Shown: in pieces, positions 1 through 6,256 of the stretch
How positions within the stretch are numbered: the first letter of the stretch is position 1
Layout of the letters: every line of letters begins with the position of its first letter
From: an uncultured Bacteroidota bacterium
GTDB taxonomy: Bacteria > Bacteroidota > Bacteroidia > Flavobacteriales > Flavobacteriaceae
Direction of reading: 5' to 3'
Assembly (NCBI GenBank): GCA_903837025.1
Contig: CAILTC010000349.1
Coordinates: 1-10,184, forward strand
DNA length: 10,184 nucleotides
Translations under genes and position numbers: made by a program
The notes under the pieces: model-generated
Databases searched by the model: none
What the model was told of the DNA's origin: nothing
The model's input: only the letters and a program-made list of their open reading frames with translations

Positions 1-627
1 GGTTTTATAAGTTTTGTCAATTCTTTAAGCACCTTTTTGGGACATGCTCAGGATAAGCAAATATTTGAATGTCCAAATTTTAAAGAAATTATTAAAAACC
101 ATAAAACAGTTGCAATATTACCTTTTAACGCAACCATCAGTTATAGAAAACTACCAAAAGACTTTGATATTGCAGCAAATAAAGATGCAGAGATGAAATT
201 AGGATATGATATGCAAGCAGGAATGTACACTTTTCTCCTAAGAAAATCGTCGGATTACACAGTTGTGGTTCAAGATGTTGAAAAAACAAATGCTCTTTTG
301 AAAAAAAATGAATTAATAGATAAATTATCCGAAACTTCACCCGAAGAATTAGCTAAAATATTGGGGGTGGATGCAGTAATAAAATGTTCATATTCTTATC
401 AAAAAACTAAAAGTGAAGGAGGCGCAATAGTGCTTACCCTATTAGTAGGTTTTGGCACGGGAAGTGTTGCAACAGGTGCTTTGACTATGCAAATAAATGA
501 TGGAAAAGAGGGAAATTTGGTTTGGCGATTTTACAAACAAATGGCGGAAGACGTTATGAGTTCACCTAGTGCCATGATGGAAAGAATGATGAGAAAAGTA
601 GGTAGAAATTTTCCATATCAAAAATAG
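1..627 (+). CDS. Secreted CsgG/LpoB-like (GNA1162-like) protein, 5'-truncated by the window edge
   Basis: The frame is open from base 1 to the TAA at 625-627 (208 residues visible), so the true start lies upstream; the TTG at 37 is probably not the start. The first ~16 residues (FISFVNSLSTFLGHA) read as the end of a signal peptide with cleavage before QDKQ. Next comes a beta-strand KTVAILPFNATI (about residues 35-46), then an amphipathic region ending in SPEELAKILGVDAVIKCSY (about 116-134), then a Gly-rich hydrophobic stretch GAIVLTLLVGFGTGS (about 140-155), then TMQINDGKEGNLVWRF. This order (exported, 'vaILPF' strand, 'lGvDavi' strand, 'ydgktGnlvW' hairpin) is typical of CsgG/LpoB/GNA1162-type envelope proteins that assemble at the outer membrane. 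The assignment rests on motif resemblance only; the specific function is unknown. A terminator follows, so it is transcriptionally separate from rsgA. Confidence 0.7.
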   Translation, partial: GFISFVNSLSTFLGHAQDKQIFECPNFKEIIKNHKTVAILPFNATISYRKLPKDFDIAANKDAEMKLGYDMQAGMYTFLLRKSSDYTVVVQDVEKTNALLKKNELIDKLSETSPEELAKILGVDAVIKCSYSYQKTKSEGGAIVLTLLVGFGTGSVATGALTMQINDGKEGNLVWRFYKQMAEDVMSSPSAMMERMMRKVGRNFPYQK

Positions 628-660
628 TTTACTTTAAAATCAAAGCTAAAATAATACATT

Positions 661-694
661 AAAAAAGGTTGCTTTAAAATAGCAACCTTTTTTT
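661..694 (+). terminator. Intrinsic terminator after the CsgG-like gene
   Basis: A perfect 13-bp inverted repeat, AAAAAAGGTTGCT (661-673) and AGCAACCTTTTTT (681-693), encloses a 7-base loop, and the T run extends to 694. The 7-bp GC-containing core plus flanking A/T runs make it a classic rho-independent terminator. The A run on the left means it could also work on the opposite strand, though no minus-strand gene is seen downstream of it. Confidence 0.9.
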
Positions 695-725
695 GTGTTC
701 TAAAGTATCAAAGGTTTTATCTTTG
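691..725 (+). promoter_or_regulatory. Probable Bacteroidetes-type promoter for rsgA-dtd
   Basis: TATCTTTG at 718-725 matches the Bacteroidetes -7 consensus TAnnTTTG exactly. TTTTG at 691-695 is a candidate -33 element, 22 bases upstream of it, within the usual range for this phylum's primary sigma factor. The -33 candidate lies in the T run of the preceding terminator. Transcription would begin around 730, leaving a leader of roughly 55-60 bases before the rsgA ATG. This is consensus matching only. Confidence 0.6.
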
Positions 726-741
726 CAAAAAGTTTTTGGTT

Positions 742-783
742 GTAAATCAGAAATCAAAAAACGTTAATCTACAATCAAAAATC
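742..783 (+). repeat. Six-unit heptad repeat (NNNAATC) in the rsgA leader
   Basis: AATC occurs at 745, 752, 766, 773 and 780, all on one 7-base register; the missing register position (759) reads AAAC. The tract is thus six degenerate 7-mers of form NNNAATC, ending four bases before the rsgA ATG at 788. It sits downstream of the predicted promoter, so it would lie in the 5' untranslated leader. Function is unknown; an A-rich unstructured leader could help initiation in a lineage that does not use Shine-Dalgarno pairing. Confidence 0.6.
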
Positions 784-787
784 CTTT

Positions 788-1765
788 ATGACAGGACTCG
801 TTTATAAATCTACAGGAAGTTGGTACACCGTAAAATCCGATCATGGCGATTTTATTGAATGCCGTATGAAAGGCAAGTTTAGGATGAAAGGCATCAAAAG
901 CACGAATCCTATTGCTGTGGGCGATGTTGTAGATTATGAGCTCGAAGAAACCTCGGATACTGTGACAGGAACGATTCATAATATTCACGATAGAAAAAAT
1001 TATATCGTTCGAAAATCGGTGAATTTGTCGCATCAAATGCACATTATAGCATCGAATATTGATCGCGTATTTCTTTTGGTGACCATCAATAATCCACCAA
1101 CGACATTTAATTTTATCGACCGTTTTCTAGTAACTGCTGAAGCTTATGGAATAGAAACTGTTTTGGTTTTTAATAAAATCGACACTTTTGACGACGCTAC
1201 ACTCGACGAGCAATTGTATATGCAACATGTATATCAAGAAATTGGGTATAAATGTTTGCGCGTTTCTTCGACTCAAATGAAAGGAATTGAGGAACTCAAA
1301 GAAATGATGATTGGAAAAGTAAGTATGTTTTCGGGACATTCTGGAGTGGGAAAATCGACTTTGGTCAATGCCATGGAACCTTCTTTGCATCTAAAAACAA
1401 AGACAATTTCTGAAGCTAGCAAGCAAGGGCAACATACGACTACTTTTGCTGAAATGTATGATTTGTCATTTAATGCTCAAATTATTGACACACCAGGAAT
1501 CAAAGGTTTTGGAATTGTCGATATGGAAAAAGAAGAAATTAGCGGCTATTTTCCTGAGTTTTTTAAGTTGAAAGAACAATGCAAATTCAACAATTGTTTG
1601 CATAAAGACGAACCCCATTGCGCCATAAAAGCAGCGTTAGAAAAAGATGAAATTGCTTGGTCTCGATATAGAAGTTATCTAAAAATTCTGGAAGGTGATG
1701 ATGAGCATTACCGCACCGATATTCATAATGAAGATCGAATCATTAGCGATAAAACGAGGGAGTAA
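788..1765 (+). CDS. rsgA: Ribosome small-subunit-dependent GTPase RsgA (YjeQ)
   Basis: RsgA is a cytoplasmic GTPase that acts in late maturation of the 30S subunit, being activated by and released from it on GTP hydrolysis. The 325-residue protein has the family architecture: an N-terminal OB-fold (about 1-70), a circularly permuted GTPase domain with motif order G4-G5-G1-G2-G3, and a C-terminal zinc finger. Visible motifs are FNKID (128-132, G4), SST (160-162, G5), GHSGVGKST (183-191, P-loop), HTTT (216-219, G2 region), DTPG (234-237, G3) and the zinc ligands C265, C270, H272 and C278. All key residues are present, so it should be active. The ATG at 788 gives the expected MTGLVYKSTGSWY N-terminus of Bacteroidetes members. 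Transcription probably starts at the promoter near 718-725. dtd follows after 19 bases. Confidence 0.97.
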   Translation: MTGLVYKSTGSWYTVKSDHGDFIECRMKGKFRMKGIKSTNPIAVGDVVDYELEETSDTVTGTIHNIHDRKNYIVRKSVNLSHQMHIIASNIDRVFLLVTINNPPTTFNFIDRFLVTAEAYGIETVLVFNKIDTFDDATLDEQLYMQHVYQEIGYKCLRVSSTQMKGIEELKEMMIGKVSMFSGHSGVGKSTLVNAMEPSLHLKTKTISEASKQGQHTTTFAEMYDLSFNAQIIDTPGIKGFGIVDMEKEEISGYFPEFFKLKEQCKFNNCLHKDEPHCAIKAALEKDEIAWSRYRSYLKILEGDDEHYRTDIHNEDRIISDKTRE

Positions 1766-1784
1766 TTTATAATTCACAATTGTT

Positions 1785-2237
1785 TTGAAAACTGTAATTC
1801 AAAGAGTTTCCTCCGCGTCTGTAACCATTGACGAAAAAATCGTAGCTGATATTCAAAAAGGCTTGCTAGTTTTAGTCGGAATTGAAGATGCCGATACGCA
1901 AGAAGACATTAATTGGCTTTGCCAAAAAATTGCTAATATTCGCATTTTTGGCGATGAAAAGGAGGTGATGAATTTGTCTATTAAAGACATTGATGGCGAT
2001 GTAGTTGTTGTTTCTCAATTTACACTTCATGCCTTGACCAAAAAAGGCAATCGACCTTCGTACATAAAGGCTTCCAAATCTGAAATTGCTATCCCGATTT
2101 ATGAGGATTTTGTACTACAATTAGAGAAAGAACTCGGAAAAAAAGTGCAAACTGGTGTGTTTGGAGCAGATATGAAAGTGGCATTAGTCAATGATGGACC
2201 GGTTACTATTTTAATTGATTCTAAAAACAAAAATTAA
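1785..2237 (+). CDS. dtd: D-aminoacyl-tRNA deacylase (TTG start)
   Basis: Dtd hydrolyses D-aminoacyl-tRNAs (and Gly-tRNA-Ala) in the cytoplasm, recycling tRNA and keeping D-amino acids out of proteins. The 150-residue product is close to the family's usual ~145. Family signatures are the N-terminus KTVIQRVSSASVTI, the SQFTL motif at 77-81, the GNRPSY motif at 88-93 and the C-terminal NDGPVTI (136-142), which carries the Gly-cisPro-type element. The start is TTG at 1785: it places Lys-Thr-Val-Ile-Gln-Arg-Val exactly where this family begins, and no ATG or GTG in frame fits better. No Shine-Dalgarno precedes it. It is 19 bases downstream of rsgA, with no terminator between, so an operon with rsgA is likely. 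Confidence 0.96.
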   Translation: MKTVIQRVSSASVTIDEKIVADIQKGLLVLVGIEDADTQEDINWLCQKIANIRIFGDEKEVMNLSIKDIDGDVVVVSQFTLHALTKKGNRPSYIKASKSEIAIPIYEDFVLQLEKELGKKVQTGVFGADMKVALVNDGPVTILIDSKNKN

Positions 2238-2285
2238 TCTTTTATTAACTAAATTATATTATATTCATGCTCTAAAAATAATTGC

Positions 2286-4196
2286 ATGAAATTTAAAAAT
2301 ACTTTTCTACTATTGTTGTTTTTTACAACACTTCTTTTCTCTCAAAAATCAGAATATTCCACTTTATTAATAGCGGATAGTTTAAAGCAAAATGCTAATG
2401 CTGTGGTTCGTTTAAATCAAATTGATATTGTCATTTCTTCACAGCGTGATATGAATATCAAAAAGAAAAGAGTGATTACTGTATTCAACGAAAAAGGACT
2501 CAGTAGTATTGATGCGATCGAATATTATGATAAACATACTAATGTTCGAAGTATAGAAGCTACCGTTTTGGACGGTTTTGGTAAAGAAATCAAAAGGATT
2601 AAAAAGCGAGATTTCAAAGATCAATGCGCCATTGACGGTAGCACCCTTTTCTCTGACGATAGGCTTATTTATTTGAATTATACCCCAACTCAGTATCCTT
2701 TTACCCTAATTTACGAAAGCGAAGTACAAACTTCAACGACTGCATTTATTCCGCAATGGTTTCCGCTTGACGATTATCTTTTAAGCATAGAAAAAAGTGT
2801 TTTGAATGTAAATTACCCCGAGAATCTTGGCTTTAAGAAGATGGAATTTAATTTTTCGAATTTTTCAATAAAGAAAACCGTTGATATGCCAACACAGCTG
2901 TCCTATACAGCAACAAATATTGTAGCTCAAAAGGAAGAAGAGCATAGTCCCAGTTTTTCGACTATTTTTCCAAAAGTAATGATGGGATTAGAGTTTTTTA
3001 ATCTTGAAGGAGTTGATGGTAATGCAAAAAATTGGAAGGAATATGGCCAATGGTTTTCCGATAAAATTTTGACAGGTACAATAGAATTGTCACCTGAAAC
3101 CAAAGCAAAAATGAAAGCTTTAGTTGGAGATGAAAAAGACCCCATCAAGAAAGCAAAGTTGATATATAAATACATGCAAGATAAATCGAGGTATATTAGT
3201 ATTCAAGTAGGAATAGGTGGTTTTAAACCAATGCTTGCTAGTGATGTGGATCGTTTGGGTTATGGCGATTGCAAAGCTTTGTCTAACTACACAAGAGCGC
3301 TTTTGAATGCTGTAGATGTACCTTCTTTTTATACTGAATTATATGGGAATAATGCTATTATTGATATTAGAGCTGATTTTTGTTCTTTACAAGGTAACCA
3401 CGTTATTTTAGCTATTCCCAATAATGGTAATTATGTGTTTTTGGAATGTACTAGTCAGGACAATCCTTTTGGCTATCAAGGTACTTTTACCGATGATAGA
3501 AATGTTTTGATCGTAAAACCAGATGGTGGCGAAATCGTGAGGACTACTATTTATCCCGACAAAGGCAATTCCCAAGTTGACAAAGGCAATTATTCATTAG
3601 ACGAAAACGGCAATTTTACAGGGACAATAGCTATGACTTCTCAAGGATCACAATACAGTCGAAAATATGCGATTGAAAAATCGCAAGCTACCGATATAGA
3701 AGCGCATTATAAAAACTTTTGGGATGCTATTAATAATTTAAAAATCAATAAAACCTCCTTTCAAAACGATAAAGAAAAAGTAAGTTTTACCGAAAATCTA
3801 GCTATCTCGGCAGAGAATTATGGGAAGATCTCTAATGGAAAAATGATTTTTGTTGTGAATGCGTATAATCAAAATACGGGAAGTATAAAACGAATCCGTA
3901 ACCGTAAAACGCCATTCGAAATTCAACGAGGTTATTATGATACTGATGAAATCGCTATTGTTTTACCTTCAGGCTTCACAATCGAATTTTTGCCACAAAA
4001 TTTTGAATTGAATACGAAATATGGTGAATACAAAACTGAAATTGTAAAAAAAGACAATAAGAACTTAGTTTATAAACGATCAATTTTCATTAAAAAAGGC
4101 GTGTACAAAAACATCGAATACGATGATTATCGACTTTTTATGGAACAAGTTTCAAGAAATGACAATGCCAAAATAATTTTAATAAAAAACCAATAA
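2286..4196 (+). CDS. Exported DUF3857/transglutaminase-like protein with an intact active site (gene A)
   Basis: The 636-residue protein starts with a signal peptide (MKFKNTFLLLLFFTTLLFS, cleavage before QKSEYS), so it acts outside the cytoplasm. A DUF3857 domain covers about 50-220 (SIEATVLDGFGKEIKRIKKR around 89-108, then LFSDDRLIYLNYTP around 121-134). A transglutaminase-like domain follows at about 285-395: GYGDCKALS supplies Cys329, NHVILAIP supplies His372 and VFLECTS supplies Glu387 at the usual Asp place. Residues ~420-636 form a beta-rich C-terminal region like that of other DUF3857 proteins (DUF3858-type). The fold family includes proteases and cross-linkers; the substrate is unknown. 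It lies 48 bases after dtd with no clear terminator, and its stop is only 2 bases before the next start. The last seven codons are duplicated ahead of gene B2. Family call is firm; activity is inferred. Confidence 0.88.
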   Translation: MKFKNTFLLLLFFTTLLFSQKSEYSTLLIADSLKQNANAVVRLNQIDIVISSQRDMNIKKKRVITVFNEKGLSSIDAIEYYDKHTNVRSIEATVLDGFGKEIKRIKKRDFKDQCAIDGSTLFSDDRLIYLNYTPTQYPFTLIYESEVQTSTTAFIPQWFPLDDYLLSIEKSVLNVNYPENLGFKKMEFNFSNFSIKKTVDMPTQLSYTATNIVAQKEEEHSPSFSTIFPKVMMGLEFFNLEGVDGNAKNWKEYGQWFSDKILTGTIELSPETKAKMKALVGDEKDPIKKAKLIYKYMQDKSRYISIQVGIGGFKPMLASDVDRLGYGDCKALSNYTRALLNAVDVPSFYTELYGNNAIIDIRADFCSLQGNHVILAIPNNGNYVFLECTSQDNPFGYQGTFTDDRNVLIVKPDGGEIVRTTIYPDKGNSQVDKGNYSLDENGNFTGTIAMTSQGSQYSRKYAIEKSQATDIEAHYKNFWDAINNLKINKTSFQNDKEKVSFTENLAISAENYGKISNGKMIFVVNAYNQNTGSIKRIRNRKTPFEIQRGYYDTDEIAIVLPSGFTIEFLPQNFELNTKYGEYKTEIVKKDNKNLVYKRSIFIKKGVYKNIEYDDYRLFMEQVSRNDNAKIILIKNQ

Positions 4197-4206
4197 CTAT
4201 GCTTTT
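4173..4206 (+). repeat. 34-bp exact direct repeat, copy 1 (gene A tail to gene B1 start)
   Basis: Bases 4173-4206 are identical to 6223-6256 (offset 2050). This copy comprises the last seven codons and stop of gene A (4173-4196), the 2-base spacer and the first eight bases of B1. It is the original context, because here the sequence is coding. Confidence 0.9.
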
Positions 4207-6226
4207 CAAAAAATCATTACTTGTTTTATGCGTCTTTTTCTTGTTTTCGAAAGCGAATGCGCAAGAATTCAAATTAGGAAAAGTTTCCGTCGCAGAACTA
4301 CAGGAAAAAGAACATCCCAAAGATTCCTCGGCAGTTGCTGCAATATTGTTTAAGAAAGGAGAAACAAGATTTGAATATTCAGATATTGAAGGTTTTGTTA
4401 TGATTACAAAAGTACAAACACGCATCAAGATTTATAAAAAGGATGGTAATGAATGGGCAAACCACGAAGTAAGATACTATTTAGGAAATAAAATCAGTGA
4501 AAATGTTTTATTCTCGGATGCAATTACCTATAATTTAGTAGACGGAAAAATTGAAAAATCAAAATTGAAAAGTGATGGTTTATTTGACCAAAAAATAAAT
4601 AAATATTGGGGTCAAAAAAAAATAGCAATGCCAAATGTTAAAGAGGGTTCAATCATAGAATTTGAATATACTATAAGATCAAAAAACATTGGTTCATTTC
4701 GAAATTGGGATTTTCAAACAAGTATCCCTGTTAATTATTCGGAATATAAGACTTATATACCTGAATATTTTGTTTATAATGCAAACCAAAAAGGATTTAT
4801 TTCTCCAAAAGTAACCGTCGAGAAAAGCAATGGTTCATTTATAATAAATAGTAAAGAAAGGACTTCGGAAGGGTCAGGACTATCAGCAGTCACCAATACT
4901 GTTTTTTCATCAGACAAAATTGATTTTCTGGAAACGAGAACGACCTATTTAGAAGAGAATTTGCCAGCTATGAAAGAGGAAGTTTATGTAAATAATACGG
5001 ATAATTATACATCAAGTATATCGTTTGAACTATCGATGACCAAATATCCGAATCAACCTTTAAAAATGTATTCAACTGACTGGAAATCGGTTGTGAAAAC
5101 AATTTATGAGTACGATGATTTTGGTCCTGAGTTAAATAAAACAGGTTATTTTGAAAATGATATAAACACATTAATAAAAGGATTAAATACTCCAGAAGAG
5201 AAAGTTGCTGCAATTTTTAACTTTGTAAAGACTAATGTAAAATGGAATAGTTTTAAAGGATATTCTTGTGATGATGGAGTTAAAAAAGCATATAAAGATA
5301 AAACAGGAAACGTTGCTGAAATTAATTTGATGCTAACCTCCATGTTGCGCTTTGCGGGGTTAACCGCCGATCCTGTTTTGATAAGTACTCGTGACAACGG
5401 AATAGCTTTTTTTCCAAATAGAACAGCATTTAATTATGTAATTGCTGCGGTAGAAACTCCAGAAGGTCTGATATTACTAGATGCAACAGAAAAATATGCG
5501 GAACCTAATATTTTACCATTACGAGATATAAACTGGATTGGTCGATTAATACGCAAAGATGGAACTTCAACAGAAGTGGATTTGATGCCAAAACAAATTT
5601 CGAAAGTAGTGTCAAATGTAAATATTGTTTTAAATAGTAATGGAACAATTGATGGGAAAATAAGAAGACAATTTGTCAATTATAAAGCATTTGAATTCAG
5701 AAAAGAAAATATATTGACGGCAAAGGATACTTATGTTGAACAACTAGAGCACCAAAATAATAATATTGAAATAAATGATTATAGCAGAGAAAATGAGGTG
5801 GATTTGTCTAAACCAATCGTTGAGGTTTTTTCCTTTAAAGATAATAAAGACATAGAAAACATTAATGGCAAAATCTATATTTCTCCCCTGTTGTTTTTGG
5901 TAACCAAAGAAAATCCTTTTAAGCAAGAAGTGAGAGATTATCCAGTCGATTTTGGTTATCCACTTCAAAATAAATTCAATATTAATATCGAAATTCCCGA
6001 AGGTTACATTGTAGAATCTATGCCAGTAGTTATGAATATTGCAACTGCAGAAAACATGGGTAGTTTTAAATATGTAATAGGCAATTCGGGGAATAAAATA
6101 CAGGTATTAATAACAAAAGAGATAAATGTACCAATAGTTTCAGCTGATTATTATGAAATTATAAAGACTTTTTACCAGCAAATGGTTGATAAGCAAAATG
6201 AGAAAATTGTTCTTAAAAAAATATAA
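4199..6226 (+). CDS. Exported DUF3857 protein with a degenerate transglutaminase-like domain (B1)
   Basis: 675 residues with a signal peptide (MLFKKSLLVLCVFFLFSKANA, cleavage before QEFKLG), so periplasmic or secreted; Cys11 is not in a lipobox. A DUF3857-type domain spans about 60-210, with KIAMPNVKEGSIIEFEYTIR at 141-160. A variable linker lies at about 209-246. The transglutaminase-like domain is at about 300-430: the position expected for catalytic Cys is Val372 in TGNVAEINLML, the expected His is Tyr413 in FNYVIAAVE, and the Asp is kept as Asp428 in ILLDAT. Catalysis by the usual mechanism therefore looks lost while the fold seems kept. Cys357, 15 residues before Val372, is shared by all three B paralogues. 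A beta-rich C-terminal region ends in NEKIVLKKI. ATG 4199 is two bases after the stop of gene A, implying translational coupling. Function unknown. Confidence 0.87.
   Translation: MLFKKSLLVLCVFFLFSKANAQEFKLGKVSVAELQEKEHPKDSSAVAAILFKKGETRFEYSDIEGFVMITKVQTRIKIYKKDGNEWANHEVRYYLGNKISENVLFSDAITYNLVDGKIEKSKLKSDGLFDQKINKYWGQKKIAMPNVKEGSIIEFEYTIRSKNIGSFRNWDFQTSIPVNYSEYKTYIPEYFVYNANQKGFISPKVTVEKSNGSFIINSKERTSEGSGLSAVTNTVFSSDKIDFLETRTTYLEENLPAMKEEVYVNNTDNYTSSISFELSMTKYPNQPLKMYSTDWKSVVKTIYEYDDFGPELNKTGYFENDINTLIKGLNTPEEKVAAIFNFVKTNVKWNSFKGYSCDDGVKKAYKDKTGNVAEINLMLTSMLRFAGLTADPVLISTRDNGIAFFPNRTAFNYVIAAVETPEGLILLDATEKYAEPNILPLRDINWIGRLIRKDGTSTEVDLMPKQISKVVSNVNIVLNSNGTIDGKIRRQFVNYKAFEFRKENILTAKDTYVEQLEHQNNNIEINDYSRENEVDLSKPIVEVFSFKDNKDIENINGKIYISPLLFLVTKENPFKQEVRDYPVDFGYPLQNKFNINIEIPEGYIVESMPVVMNIATAENMGSFKYVIGNSGNKIQVLITKEINVPIVSADYYEIIKTFYQQMVDKQNEKIVLKKI
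4244..4374 (+). repeat. Near-identical 131-bp block shared by B1 and B2 (copy in B1)
   Basis: Compared with 6294-6424 at offset 2050, only three bases differ (4318, 4325, 4333). It covers the end of the signal peptide and the first ~38 residues of the mature protein. The 37 bases just upstream (4207-4243) differ at 11 positions, and the sequence downstream diverges too, so the block has sharp edges. Confidence 0.85.
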
Positions 6227-6256
6227 TTTTAATAAAAAACCAATAACTATGCTTTT
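6223..6256 (+). repeat. 34-bp exact direct repeat, copy 2 (spacer before gene B2)
   Basis: Identical to 4173-4206. Here the part that encodes the C-terminus of gene A forms the B1-B2 spacer. The B1 stop codon (6224-6226) lies inside it in a different frame, and the repeat ends within the first codons of B2. It is best read as a scar of the duplication, or of a conversion tract, that gave B2 its 5' end. Confidence 0.9.

Noticed and set aside
37..627. TTG at 37 as the start of the first gene
   Set aside because: The frame stays open to base 1, and starting at 37 would cut a signal peptide in half. A start upstream of the window is more likely.
764..1042. Minus-strand open frames across the window (for example 764-1042, 4138-4428, 6140-6430)
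   Set aside because: All lie opposite well-supported genes, have no family resemblance and repeat wherever the B genes repeat. They are shadows of the coding strand.
2260..2267. TATATTCA as a -7 promoter element before gene A
   Set aside because: It matches only four of six consensus positions, lies about 18 bases from the ATG, and has no convincing TTTG at the right distance. Read-through from rsgA-dtd is as likely.
4199..4270. Lipoprotein assignment for B1 from Cys11
   Set aside because: The residues before Cys11 (Leu-Val-Leu) do not fit a lipobox, B2 has Phe there, and a standard ANA cleavage site follows.
6186..6248. ATG 6186 as the start of B2
   Set aside because: It would overlap B1 coding sequence and place 21 mostly charged residues before a clear signal peptide. 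ATG 6249 matches B1 and B3 starts.
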